The notes beneath the pieces are model-generated. The model did not search any database. It was given only the letters and a program-made list of their open reading frames with translations, and was not told the DNA's origin. Positions 45,686 through 53,894 of a stretch of 64,000 bases of DNA are shown here, in pieces (within the stretch, counting starts at the first letter, position 1; every line of letters begins with the position of its first letter). Origin of the DNA: Australimonas brisbanensis. Its GTDB lineage: Bacteria > Chloroflexota > Dehalococcoidia > Lucifugimonadales > Australimonadaceae. The stretch lies in assembly GCA_038147155.1 (NCBI GenBank), contig JAYQTA010000011.1, forward strand, positions 1 through 64,000, given 5' to 3'. Made by a program: the position numbers and the translations under genes.

Positions 45686-46657
45686 ATGCGGACGAAGCGT
45701 GTGATGCTGGTGCTCATGGCGGCGCTGGCGCTGACGGTATCGGCGGTGGGGGTGGCCTTCGCCTCGCCCTGTGGCCAGGAGGCGGCCTCCGACGCCGCCA
45801 CGGATGCGGCGGTCCGGCCCGCCAAGCCCAGCGCCGGGCTGGTGCTGGTGCCGTTGACCGAGGGCATCAAGAAGGTGCTGGGTTTGCCGGAGGACCTGTC
45901 CGGCGCGGCCGTCGCAGGCTCCCTGCCCGACAGCCCCGCCCAGGCGGCGGGGATTGTGCGCGGTGACGTGGTTATCGCGGTGGACGGGGAGGACGTGGAC
46001 AGCCCCCGCGCCGTGGCCGCGGCCATCGGTGCCCACGCGGCAGGCGAGAGTGGGGTGCTGACCATCGTGCGTGACGGTGAGCGTCAGCAGGTCACGCTGG
46101 TGCTGGGCGAGGAGCCCGAGCGCGAGAAGCCGGAGTGGCTGCGCAATCTGCACCAGCTGCTGTGTTCCTACCCCAACATCGGCGAGGCCTCCATCACCCT
46201 GGTGGACGATGAGGGCAACCCCACGCTCTACCACGCCGTGGTGGGCACGGTGGTCAGCGTGGAGGGCGACGTGCTGACCTACGCGTCCAAGACCGGCGCC
46301 ACCCTCACGGTCAGCGTGGGTGAGGACGTGGTGGTGGTGAAGGGCGGCTACCGGGTGGAGCTGGGCCGTCTGCAGGCCGGCGACCCGGTGGCGGTGCTGG
46401 AGGTGGACGGTGAGCTGAAGGCCGTGGCGGCGGGCAAGATCGCCGACCCCGCGCCCCGCCCGCACGTGCGTCCCACCGACGCGCCGGTGAACCCGCGCCG
46501 GGGCATCGTGGATGAGTTCCGCAAGAACACCCAGCAGATCCGCGAGGAACTGCGCGGCGGTGAGGATGCGGCCGAGCGCGTGGAGAAGATCCGCGAGCAG
46601 ATCCAGCGCCTTCAGGAGCGCCTGAACCAGGCCAACGAGCAGGGTGACGCCGCCTAG
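45686..46657 (+). CDS. Secreted PDZ-domain protein with C-terminal coiled coil
   Basis: This is a 323-aa protein. The signal peptide (about 1-28) is followed by a PDZ domain (about 50-130: GAAVAGSLPDSPAQAAGIVR, GDVVIAVDGEDVDS), a beta-rich middle domain (about 165-255), a proline-rich linker and a charged helix (about 275-320) likely to form a coiled coil. I see no protease or other catalytic motif. It could be an envelope sensor or adaptor. Start ATG 45686, with AGGAGG 8 bp upstream. An intrinsic terminator follows. Confidence 0.78.
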   Translation: MRTKRVMLVLMAALALTVSAVGVAFASPCGQEAASDAATDAAVRPAKPSAGLVLVPLTEGIKKVLGLPEDLSGAAVAGSLPDSPAQAAGIVRGDVVIAVDGEDVDSPRAVAAAIGAHAAGESGVLTIVRDGERQQVTLVLGEEPEREKPEWLRNLHQLLCSYPNIGEASITLVDDEGNPTLYHAVVGTVVSVEGDVLTYASKTGATLTVSVGEDVVVVKGGYRVELGRLQAGDPVAVLEVDGELKAVAAGKIADPAPRPHVRPTDAPVNPRRGIVDEFRKNTQQIREELRGGEDAAERVEKIREQIQRLQERLNQANEQGDAA

Positions 46658-46685
46658 GCCAACGCGCCAGAGCGACTCACGCACC

Positions 46686-46713
46686 GAGGCCCCCGGCATC
46701 TGCCGGGGGCCTC
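46686..46713. terminator. Intrinsic terminator between convergent genes
   Basis: GAGGCCCCCGGC-ATCT-GCCGGGGGCCTC is a perfect 12-bp stem with a 4-base loop, followed on the plus strand by GTCGTT. It serves the PDZ gene and possibly the JAMM gene from the other side. Confidence 0.75.
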
Positions 46714-46738
46714 GTCGTTGCACGCAGGGGGGCGGGGG

Positions 46739-47134
46739 TCAGTTCACCACGGTGATCGGCTCCTCGGTGACCGAGCCCAGGTCGATGGTGTAGAGGCGCA
46801 CGTCGGGGTGCTCCTTGTCCATCAGCGAGACCAGCAGGTAGTAGCCGGGCCAGTTCTCCGCCAACCGGATGTCCGTGTTGGACGGGCGGGCCGGGGAGTG
46901 GGTGTGGGAGTGGTAGAACACCTCCACCGCGCCCAGGTCCTCGATCTTGCGCATGGTGAGCATGTGCTCCTTGGCGTCGAACTGGTAGCGGTAGGGGAAC
47001 GGTGTGGCGTTGGCGATGCGGAAGTGGGCGATGACGCGCCCGTCCTTGGCCGCCAGGGCCCCGCAGCACTCGTTGGGGTCGTCCTCGCGAGCGTGCTGAA
47101 CCATGGCGTCGATGAACTGTTGGGGTATCTCCAC
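46739..47134 (-). CDS. JAMM/M67-family metallopeptidase (Mec-like)
   Basis: This is a 131-aa single-domain JAB1/MPN protein with the full zinc motif: E22 (NECCGAL), H75, H77, S85 and D88 (HSHTHSPARPSNTD). In actinobacteria the related Mec releases cysteine from the CysO carrier, and this genome has a CysO-type CysM at 21 kb, so the same step is plausible here. GTG at 47134 has GGAGGA upstream and is 32 bp after selD. No carrier protein gene is in the window. Confidence 0.85.
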   Translation of the reverse strand: MEIPQQFIDAMVQHAREDDPNECCGALAAKDGRVIAHFRIANATPFPYRYQFDAKEHMLTMRKIEDLGAVEVFYHSHTHSPARPSNTDIRLAENWPGYYLLVSLMDKEHPDVRLYTIDLGSVTEEPITVVN

Positions 47135-47166
47135 GGGGTCCTCCGTCTGCGTTGGCTCTCTTCGGG

Positions 47167-48240
47167 TTAGGGCTCCACGATGATGACATCGGGTGGGGCC
47201 CCGGTCATGTTGGTCAGGTCCGTGCGCACGCGCACCTCGCCGATGACGGCACCGGCCACATCGCGCGTGCCCAGCTCCTGGAGCAGCGCAGAGAGGCGCT
47301 CCGCCGGGACGCTGATGAGCAGCCCGCCGGAGGTCTGCGCATCCGCCAGGATCAGCTGCTCCACCTCGCTGATGGACGGCGCGAAGCGCACGCTCCCGCG
47401 CGCCGTCTCCAGGTTGTTGCGGGTGCCACCGGGCACCACCCCGCGCTCGGCCAGCTCCCGCACCCCGGCCAGCAGGGGCACCGCCGCCAGGCGCAGGTGC
47501 GCCTCGCAACCGGACGCGCGCATCATGGGCAGCAGGTGCCCCAGCAGGCCGAAGCCGGTCACGTCGGTGGCGGCGCTGACGCCCACCGCATCCATCGCCT
47601 CGGCCCCAGCGCGGTTGAGCGTGCGCATCACCGTCACGGCCCCCGCCAGCGTGGCGGCGTCGGTCATGTCGGCTCGGGCGGCGGTGGTGATGATGCCGGA
47701 GCCCAGCGGCTTGGTGAGTACCAGCACATCGCCCGCTCGCGCCTTGGCGTTGGAGATGATGGCATCGGGCGCCACCGTCCCGGTGACGGCCATCCCATAC
47801 TTGGGCTCGCGGTCCTTCACCGTGTGTCCCCCGCCGATGACCACCCCCGCCTCCCGCGCCGCATCCGACCCGCCTCGCAGGATCTGAGCAAGCACGCTCC
47901 TGGGGTGGTCCTCCGGGAAGCACACCAGGTTCAGCGCCAGCAGGGGCGTTCCGCCCATGGCGTACACGTCCGAGAAGGCGTTGACCGCGGCGATGTAGCC
48001 GAACTCGTAGGGGTCGTCCACGATGGGGGGGAAGAAGTCTACCGTCTGCACCACGCACAGATCGGGCGTGAGGCGGTAGACGGCGGCGTCGTCGCCCGTG
48101 TTGAAGCCCACGAGCAGGTCGGGGTGCTGCACGTGGGGCAGGTGGCGCAGGACCTCGCCGAGGTCCTCAGGTGAGAACTTGCCCGCTCAGCCGGCGCAGG
48201 TGGCCAGGCTGGTCAGGCGTGGAGGGGTTTTCTCGTTCAT
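47167..48240 (-). CDS. selD: Selenide, water dikinase (SelD), a selenocysteine-containing form
   Basis: It makes selenophosphate from selenide and ATP for Sec and selenouridine synthesis. Read from ATG 48240, the frame gives MNEKTPPRLTSLATCAG, then TGA (48189-48187), then AGKFSPEDLGEVLRHLP and on into VGFNTGDDAAVYRL without other stops, 357 aa in total. The TGA is codon 18, three residues before Lys21, which is exactly the place of the catalytic Cys/Sec (E. coli Cys17, Lys20). A perfect hairpin lies 20 nt downstream. Later SelD landmarks (DFFPPIVDDPYEFG, GGHTVKD, TDVTGFGLLGH) are intact. An automatic call from the GTG at 48132 would lose the active site. Confidence 0.92.
48149..48167 (-). promoter_or_regulatory. 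Candidate bacterial SECIS hairpin in selD
   Basis: AGGACCTC-GGC-GAGGTCCT on the minus strand is a perfect 8-bp stem with a GGC loop, starting 20 nt after the UGA codon. Position and compact loop fit the flexible bacterial SECIS model, though the loop lacks the E. coli GU pattern. Confidence 0.55.
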
Positions 48241-48249
48241 GATGGCCCG

Positions 48250-48255
48250 ATTATA
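48250..48255 (-). promoter_or_regulatory. selD -10
   Basis: A perfect TATAAT on the minus strand lies 9 bp before the selD ATG, so the leader would be only a few bases. The -35 is weak. The position supports the ATG at 48240 as the true start. Confidence 0.6.
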
Positions 48256-48317
48256 GAATCAGCGCACCGGCGGCGTTGTCGGTACGCTGACGCTCCGGAA
48301 CGGTCAGGAGGTGCATG

Positions 48318-48566
48318 ATGGCCCACGGCATCACGGTGAAGGACATGGCGGGCGGCTCGCGGGTCGAGATCCGCGCTCAGAACCAGGCGGGGGTGGTCTA
48401 CGCAACGCCGGCCGAGGCCTCCTGGGTGGCCGCGCCCGAGCAGCTGGCAGCCCACGCGCTGGCGGGGTTCCTCAACGACCTCACCCAGGATGCCTCCCCC
48501 GCCGTGCGGGGTCTGATGGCCAAGTGGGGTATCGCCTACCGGCCGCTGCCGTTGGAGGAGGCTTAG
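48318..48566 (+). CDS. Hypothetical 82-aa protein
   Basis: This is a small, soluble-looking protein (MAHGITVKDMAGGSRVEIRA, NQAGVVYATPAEASWVAAPE, a helical C-terminal half). I do not recognise it. The second ATG (48318) has AGGAGG 6 bp upstream and fits better than the one at 48315. It is divergent from selD and followed by a good terminator, which supports it as a real gene. Confidence 0.65.
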   Translation: MAHGITVKDMAGGSRVEIRAQNQAGVVYATPAEASWVAAPEQLAAHALAGFLNDLTQDASPAVRGLMAKWGIAYRPLPLEEA

Positions 48567-48573
48567 CAAGCCC

Positions 48574-48599
48574 AGAGCCCGGCCAACTGGCCGGGCTCT
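48574..48599 (+). terminator. Intrinsic terminator
   Basis: AGAGCCCGGCC-AACT-GGCCGGGCTCT is a perfect 11-bp stem followed by TTCTT. It ends the small hypothetical gene and lies just past ftsH on the other strand. Confidence 0.8.
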
Positions 48600-48619
48600 T
48601 TCTTGCGGTGCGTGCTTCC

Positions 48620-50479
48620 CTAGGCGGGTGAGGGGACGGCCTCGCCCAGGGGCGGGGCCTCGGACTCGAAGAGCTGGGTGAGCTCATCGCCCTCCACCGT
48701 CTCGTGCTGCATCAGGTAGCGGGCGATCTGCGTCAGCTTGGATGCGTTGGTCTGGAGCAGGCTCTTACATCGGTTGTAGGCGTCCGAGATGATGTGCTGG
48801 ACGGCCTCGTCGATCTCCTGCGCCACCTTCTCCGAGTAGTCGCGCTGCTCGGAGATCTCGCGGCCCAGGAAGACCATGTCCTCCCGCTTGCCGAAGGTGC
48901 GGGGCGGGAGTTCGGAGCCCATGGCGTAGCGCGTGACCATGGCCTTGGCCAGGGCGGTCACCCGCTCCAGGTCGTTGGCCGCGCCCGTGGTCACCTCGCC
49001 GAAGGTCAACTCCTCCGCCACGCGCCCGCCCAGGGCCATGGCGATGTTGTCCATGAGCTGGGGCTTGGTGGCGAACATGCGGTCCTCTTCGGGCAGCGAC
49101 TTGGTGTACCCGGCCGCCATGCCCCGCGAGACGATCGAGATCTTGGCTACTGGGTCGGCGTGCTCCAGCAGGTGGCCCACCAGGGCGTGGCCGCCCTCGT
49201 GGAAGGCAACGATCTCCTTCTCCCGCTGGCTGATCACGCGGGTTCGCCGCTCCGGGCCCATGGTGACCCGGTCCACGGACTCCAGCAGCTCCTCGGCGCC
49301 GATCTCCTTCTTGGAGCGGCGGGCAGCCAGGATGGCGCCCTCGTTCACCAGGTTGGCCAGGTCCGCGCCGGAGAAGCCGGGCGTCTGACGGGCCAGGTAC
49401 TCCACGTCCACGTCGGCGGCCAGGGGCTTGCCCTTCAGGTGCACGCCCAGGATGGACTTGCGCCCGTTGATGTCGGGCAGGTCCAGCACCACGCGCCGGT
49501 CGAAGCGGCCGGGGCGTAGCAGCGCCGGGTCCAGGATGTCCGGGCGGTTGGTGGCGGCGATGACGATGACGTTGGTGGAGGTGTCGAAGCCGTCCATCTC
49601 CACCAGGATCTGGTTGAGGGTCTGCTCGCGTTCATCGTGTCCGCCGCCCAGGCCCGCGCCACGGTGGCGGCCCACGGCGTCAATCTCGTCCACGAAGACG
49701 ATGGATGGGGCGTTGCGCTTGGCCTGGTCGAACAGGTCTCGCACGCGGGACGCACCCACGCCCACGAACATCTCCACGAACTCGGAGCCGGAGATGGAGA
49801 AGAAGGGCACGCCCGCCTCACCGGCCACGGCGCGGGAGAGGAGCGTCTTGCCCGTCCCGGGCGGGCCCACCATGAGCACGCCCTTGGGGATGTGGGCACC
49901 CAGGGAGAGGAAGCGCTCGGGGAACTTGAGGAACTCCACCACCTCCTGCAGTTCCGCCTTGGACTCCTCCACCCCCGCCACGTCTGCGAAGGTCACGGTG
50001 GGACGGTTCCCGGCCACCATTCGGGCGCGGGAGCGCCCGAAGCCCATGGTCTGGTTATTGGAACCCTGGGCCTGGCGCATCATGAACAGGAGGATGCCGC
50101 CGAAGAAGATCAGCGGCAGGAACTGGAGCAGCACGCTGAACACGGTGCCCAGGCTGCCCGACTGGTGCACGGAGACGGCGATGCCCTTCTCCGCCGGGTT
50201 GATGCCCGCTGCCTCCAGGATGGCGAAGACGCTGGTGCCGGGCTCCTTGGTGGCGGTGAGCCGTGAGGAGGGGTCGGAGCGCGGGGTCACCACCAGCGTG
50301 TCACCGTCCACCTCGATGGAGGTGATCTCCCCGGCCTGCGCCATGTTGATGACGGTGGTCAGGTCGGTCTGGGCGGTGTTGCCCCCCGGCGAGAAGAGGG
50401 TGAACAGGATGGCGATGACCGCCACTCCGATGATGAGCCAGATGAACAGGTTGCCGAGCCACTTGCTGTTGTTGGTCAT
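48620..50479 (-). CDS. ftsH: ATP-dependent zinc metalloprotease FtsH
   Basis: This is a membrane-anchored AAA+ protease. The 619-aa protein has two membrane segments (about 8-29 and 113-133) around an extracytoplasmic domain, Walker A GPPGTGKT (205-212), Walker B VFVDEIDA (261-268), the SRH region (NRPDILDPALLRPGRFDRRV), and the zinc motif HEGGH (427-431). It degrades unassembled membrane proteins and regulators. No tilS or hpt precedes it, unlike in many bacteria. A candidate promoter lies at 50530-50559. Confidence 0.96.
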   Translation of the reverse strand: MTNNSKWLGNLFIWLIIGVAVIAILFTLFSPGGNTAQTDLTTVINMAQAGEITSIEVDGDTLVVTPRSDPSSRLTATKEPGTSVFAILEAAGINPAEKGIAVSVHQSGSLGTVFSVLLQFLPLIFFGGILLFMMRQAQGSNNQTMGFGRSRARMVAGNRPTVTFADVAGVEESKAELQEVVEFLKFPERFLSLGAHIPKGVLMVGPPGTGKTLLSRAVAGEAGVPFFSISGSEFVEMFVGVGASRVRDLFDQAKRNAPSIVFVDEIDAVGRHRGAGLGGGHDEREQTLNQILVEMDGFDTSTNVIVIAATNRPDILDPALLRPGRFDRRVVLDLPDINGRKSILGVHLKGKPLAADVDVEYLARQTPGFSGADLANLVNEGAILAARRSKKEIGAEELLESVDRVTMGPERRTRVISQREKEIVAFHEGGHALVGHLLEHADPVAKISIVSRGMAAGYTKSLPEEDRMFATKPQLMDNIAMALGGRVAEELTFGEVTTGAANDLERVTALAKAMVTRYAMGSELPPRTFGKREDMVFLGREISEQRDYSEKVAQEIDEAVQHIISDAYNRCKSLLQTNASKLTQIARYLMQHETVEGDELTQLFESEAPPLGEAVPSPA

Positions 50480-50529
50480 TGGTCCTCTGTGCGGCGAGCG
50501 CGCGAGCCGCGATCGCGTTCACTGCTCAC

Positions 50530-50559
50530 AGGGTACCCCACCCGCACGCGCGTGCGCAA
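50530..50559 (-). promoter_or_regulatory. Candidate ftsH promoter
   Basis: The minus strand reads TTGCGC, 18 bases, then TACCCT, about 50 bp before the ftsH ATG. The match is moderate. Confidence 0.4.
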
Positions 50560-50598
50560 AAACCGCATCGGGCAGCCCGCTGCGTGTCGCCCTTCGCG

Positions 50599-50627
50599 TT
50601 GACACCCCCTGAGGGCCTCCCTAGAAT
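50599..50627 (+). promoter_or_regulatory. greA promoter
   Basis: TTGACA, 17 bases, then TAGAAT: a near-perfect sigma70 promoter. The predicted start is near 50634, which excludes start codons further upstream and supports GTG 50676. Confidence 0.8.
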
Positions 50628-50675
50628 CGAAATCAATGGCCGTTGGCGATGGCCAGCGGCCGGGGGAGGACCAAC

Positions 50676-51458
50676 GTGACGCTCGCTGAGGCGGTGGCCC
50701 ACTATCTCGCGTCGGTGGCTCACAAGGCCAATGCCTACAGCCATCAGGAGTTGCATCGCTTCGCCCGGGCCATCGGCCTGGAGCGCGAGGTGGCGACCCT
50801 CAACCCACCGGAGGTGGCCGCCTACGCCGAGGGCGTGGTCGCGGCGGGGGGCGACGTGCATGGCCGCCTCAGCCCGGTGAAGGACTTCCTGACCCACCTG
50901 AAGAAGAAGGGGCACTCCACCCACTCCCTGGCCTCCCACGTGAAGATCCCCCGCGCCAACCTGCGCGCCGCCGCCGCCGCCTCTCAGGCGGCTGCCTTCG
51001 AGACGATCCCCATGACCGCCGAGGGCATCGCCGCCCTGCGCGAGGAGATGGAGGGCCTGAAGGCCTCCCGAGTGGACATCGTCGAGGCGATCCGCATCGC
51101 CGCAGCCGACAAGGACTTCCGGGAGAACGCCCCGCTGGACGCGGCCAAGGACCAGCAGGGCCAGACCGAGGCCCGCATCCGCGAGTTGGAGGAGACGCTG
51201 CGTCACGCCGTCCTCATCGAGGACAAGAAGACCTCGCGCGGCGCGCGCATCGGCTCCGTCGTCATCGTGGAGGACGCGGCCAGCGGCAAGTCGTTCACCT
51301 ACACCCTGGTGGCCACCACTGAGGCCGACCCGGTGGCGGGCAAGCTGTCCGTGGACTCCCCCGTGGGCAAGGCATTGTTCGGGGCCACCTCCGGCAAGCA
51401 GGTGACGGTGCAGGCGCCCAAGGGCGACCGCCACTACAAGGTCACCGCCGTCAAGTGA
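50676..51458 (+). CDS. greA: GreA/GreB-family elongation factor with an extra N-terminal domain
   Basis: Gre factors rescue backtracked RNA polymerase. The 260-aa protein is longer than usual (about 158 aa). Residues about 113-185 are the coiled coil (MTAEGIAALREEMEGL) with the tip acidic pair D147 and E150 (DKDFRENAPLDAAK), and about 190-260 the C-terminal FKBP-like domain ending in FGATSGKQVTV. The first 100 residues form a helical domain (AEAVAHYLASVAHKANAYSH, SPVKDFLTHLKKKGHSTHSL) that looks like the core-binding (SAM-like) domain of tyrosine recombinases. GTG 50676 has GGGGGAGGA 5 bp upstream. Confidence 0.88.
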   Translation: MTLAEAVAHYLASVAHKANAYSHQELHRFARAIGLEREVATLNPPEVAAYAEGVVAAGGDVHGRLSPVKDFLTHLKKKGHSTHSLASHVKIPRANLRAAAAASQAAAFETIPMTAEGIAALREEMEGLKASRVDIVEAIRIAAADKDFRENAPLDAAKDQQGQTEARIRELEETLRHAVLIEDKKTSRGARIGSVVIVEDAASGKSFTYTLVATTEADPVAGKLSVDSPVGKALFGATSGKQVTVQAPKGDRHYKVTAVK

Positions 51459-51483
51459 GCCCCGTCCCCGTCCGGAGGCGTCC

Positions 51484-52503
51484 GTGAGCCTGCTGCGCCG
51501 CCTGCTACCTCCCCTCCCCTTCTACCGGCGCCTGGTGCGTCCGTGGCTGTTCCGGCTGGAGCCGGAGCGCGCCCAGCGCGTGGCTGATGCGGCCCTCGCC
51601 GCCCGGCCCCTCTGGAGGGCCATGGCCCCCGCTCCCGCCTCCATCGCCGCCCCCACCGAACTGAGCGGCATCCCCCTGCGCAATCCGCTGGGCCTGGCGG
51701 CGGGGCTGGACAAGCGCTGCGCCTACCTGGGCAGCCTGGGCCACCTGGGCTTCGGGTACGTGGTGGGCGGGACTGTCACCCGCCACCCCCGGCCCGGCAA
51801 CCCGCGTCCACGGGTGCTGCGGGAGGTGCCCCGGCGCTCTCTCATCAACGCGTTGGGCTTCCCCTCCGAGGGGCTGGAGGCCGCCGTTGCCCACCTGTCT
51901 GCGCTGACCGACCGTCCCGCCCGCGTGCTGGTGAGCACGGCGGCGCTGGAGGAGGCGGAGACCGTCGAGTGCCTGGAGGCGCTGGAGCCGTGGGTGGACG
52001 GGGTGGAGTTGAACATCTCCTCTCCCAACACGGCGGGTCTGCGCCGCTTCCAGGAGCCGGGTGCCCTGCGTGGGCTGCTGGAGCTGCTCAACGCCAAGCG
52101 CACCAAGCCGCTGTTCATCAAGCTGCCGCCCTATACCGACGATGCGGGCCGCGAGAGCGTGCTCGGCCTGCTGCGGGTGTGCCGGGAGACGGGCGTCTCC
52201 GGCGTGACGGCCATCAACACCGTGCCCGTGGAGGACACGCGTCTGGCCATGGGCCGGGGTGGGCTGTCTGGTGCCGCCATCACCCCTCACATGCTGCGTA
52301 TCATCCCTGAGCTGCGTGCCGAGGCGGGGCCGGACATGGCCATCAACGCTTGCGGCGGGGTGGGCTCGGCGCAGGACGCCCTGGCGGCGCTGGAGGCGGG
52401 CGCAGACACGGTGCAACTCTACTCGGCCATGGTGTACGAGGGGCCGGGGCTCATCGCCCGCATCGCCCAGGGCATCGCTGCCGCCCGCCGGAGCGAGAGC
52501 TGA
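51484..52503 (+). CDS. pyrD: Dihydroorotate dehydrogenase (quinone), class 2
   Basis: This membrane-associated FMN enzyme oxidises dihydroorotate with quinone. The 339-aa protein has an N-terminal amphipathic region (FYRRLVRPWLFRLEPERAQR) typical of class 2, NPLGLAAGLDKRC, the VGGTVTRHPRPGNPRPRVLR segment, NISSPNTAGLR with the catalytic serine, and the FMN/phosphate site INACGGVGSAQDAL and VQLYSAMVYEGPGL. A quinone-dependent enzyme implies a respiratory chain. Start GTG 51484, with GGAGGCGTCC upstream. Confidence 0.94.
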   Translation: MSLLRRLLPPLPFYRRLVRPWLFRLEPERAQRVADAALAARPLWRAMAPAPASIAAPTELSGIPLRNPLGLAAGLDKRCAYLGSLGHLGFGYVVGGTVTRHPRPGNPRPRVLREVPRRSLINALGFPSEGLEAAVAHLSALTDRPARVLVSTAALEEAETVECLEALEPWVDGVELNISSPNTAGLRRFQEPGALRGLLELLNAKRTKPLFIKLPPYTDDAGRESVLGLLRVCRETGVSGVTAINTVPVEDTRLAMGRGGLSGAAITPHMLRIIPELRAEAGPDMAINACGGVGSAQDALAALEAGADTVQLYSAMVYEGPGLIARIAQGIAAARRSES

Positions 52504-52805
52504 TGGCCTCGGCCCGTGAGCAGGCACAGGAGCAGCTGGCCGGGCTCGGCCCGCTGCGCCAGCTGGCCGCAGAGCTGCGCGCCTACCCGCTGCGGCTGCT
52601 GGAGCAGGTGACCTCCCAGGCCGACGCGCGGGGTGGGGCCGTGCCCGACCACCTGCTGCGCCTCGACCCCTTCCTGGGGGAGGCCTCCCTGCGGGCGCTG
52701 GTGGAGGGAGGGTACCTCTCGCGCGAGGCGGGCGAGCGGGCGATCTTCGTCTACGCCCCCACCGCGGAGGGCCGCGCGCTGGTGCAGCGCGCCAACGGCG
52801 GGTAG
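52503..52805 (+). CDS. Hypothetical protein, possibly winged helix
   Basis: This is a 100-aa protein whose ATG overlaps the pyrD stop (TGATG), so it is coupled to pyrD. The C-terminal half (LRALVEGGYLSREAGERAIF, VYAPTAEGRALVQRA) has the helix-wing pattern of MarR/PadR-type DNA-binding domains. No recognition helix can be defined with confidence, and the function is unknown. Confidence 0.6.
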   Translation: MASAREQAQEQLAGLGPLRQLAAELRAYPLRLLEQVTSQADARGGAVPDHLLRLDPFLGEASLRALVEGGYLSREAGERAIFVYAPTAEGRALVQRANGG

Positions 52806-52808
52806 CCG

Positions 52809-53846
52809 CTAGCGGCCGGCGGTTCCCCGCGGCCAGCTCAGTTCCACGAATCCCTGGCCCACCCGCTCGCCCCGCCCATCGCGCACGTCCACCCCGGCCT
52901 CCCAGTAGGCGACGCCCAGCACCGCGCTGGACGTCTCCGACGCCACCACCACAGGCGTGAGGGTCAGGTCCAGCCCGTGGGCGGGCGCCGTGAAGCGCCA
53001 GCGCGTGGGGTAGCGGGTGCCGGTCTGCGGGCTCTCCCATGCGTCAGCGCCCACGGGCGCGAAGGTGAAGTCCCCCCGCCCCAGGCGCAGGGTCTGCGCG
53101 CCCGTCCGGCGCAGGGTCGCGTAGGCATCCACCAGACCCCACTCCCCGTCCCACAGCACGCTGACCATGAGGTCTGTCCCGTCGTCCAACTGCACCGATG
53201 CCCAGTCCCACGCCACCGCCACAGGTACGAAGTCGCCCCACTGCTTGTCGTACCACCCCAGACCCGCCACCCGCACCGGCGCACCACCGGGCGGGGTGAG
53301 GGTGCCGCTCACCGCGAGGCGCGGGCGCGAGTAGTAGTAGGTGATGCCTGCGGGGCCGGAGTCCACCAGGCCGTCGGCGTCGTGCACCAGAGCCGGGGCC
53401 TGGCTCCTGAGGGCAAGGTCATAGGCGTAGCCGTCCACCGTGCCCGCCAGCCGGAAGCGCTCCCCGTCCGCGCCGGTGAAGGCGCCCCCCACGTCGAAGG
53501 CGAACCCGCCCGCGGGGCCTGCGGGCACCGCCTCCGCGCTGCGCAGGCGCTCGCCCTCAACGTGGGTTCCGGCCCCCGCGTCGGTGAGGCCCTGTTGACG
53601 CACGTACAGCGCCCGGCCGGAGGCGGGTTCGCGCACCTGGAAGAGCACATCGTGCAGGGTGAACCGCTCACCCTCCGGGCCAGCGAGGTGCACGTTGAAG
53701 TACCACCACTCGGTGGCGAAGGCGTGTGGGGCCTCGTCGGCGGGCAGCGCCAGGGGTGGCAGGCCGTGGGGCGGCGTGGGCGTGGGCGTGGGCGAGGCGC
53801 ACGCCACGGCGGTCAGGGCAAGCAGTGCGGCGAGGAGGGGACGCAT
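52809..53846 (-). CDS. Lipoprotein of the AttH/CrtC hydratase-like family
   Basis: This is a 345-aa protein with a lipobox (LTAVAC, Cys16). The double beta-barrel family motifs HAFATEWWYFNVHL near the N-terminus and GLGWYDKQWGDF in the middle match AttH/CrtC (carotenoid 1,2-hydratase-like, lipocalin-like) proteins. Members bind hydrophobic ligands, and some hydrate carotenoids; the surface-anchored forms are mostly uncharacterised. It is convergent with the preceding gene and divergent from the hydrolase. Confidence 0.82.
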   Translation of the reverse strand: MRPLLAALLALTAVACASPTPTPTPPHGLPPLALPADEAPHAFATEWWYFNVHLAGPEGERFTLHDVLFQVREPASGRALYVRQQGLTDAGAGTHVEGERLRSAEAVPAGPAGGFAFDVGGAFTGADGERFRLAGTVDGYAYDLALRSQAPALVHDADGLVDSGPAGITYYYSRPRLAVSGTLTPPGGAPVRVAGLGWYDKQWGDFVPVAVAWDWASVQLDDGTDLMVSVLWDGEWGLVDAYATLRRTGAQTLRLGRGDFTFAPVGADAWESPQTGTRYPTRWRFTAPAHGLDLTLTPVVVASETSSAVLGVAYWEAGVDVRDGRGERVGQGFVELSWPRGTAGR

Positions 53847-53882
53847 GGGAGGATTGTCTCACACCGGCGCGTCCGGGCGGGG

Positions 53883-53888
53883 TAGAAT
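53883..53888 (+). promoter_or_regulatory. -10 for the hydrolase gene, leaderless arrangement
   Basis: TAGAAT ends 6 bases before the ATG at 53895. Spacing equals that at fmt and dgt. Confidence 0.5.
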
Positions 53889-53894
53889 CCGGGC

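Noticed and set aside
47167..48132. SelD starting at the GTG at 48132 as a complete gene
   Set aside because: This start loses the catalytic residue and the conserved N-terminus, and has no promoter or ribosome site, while ATG 48240 has both the conserved residues and a TATAAT.
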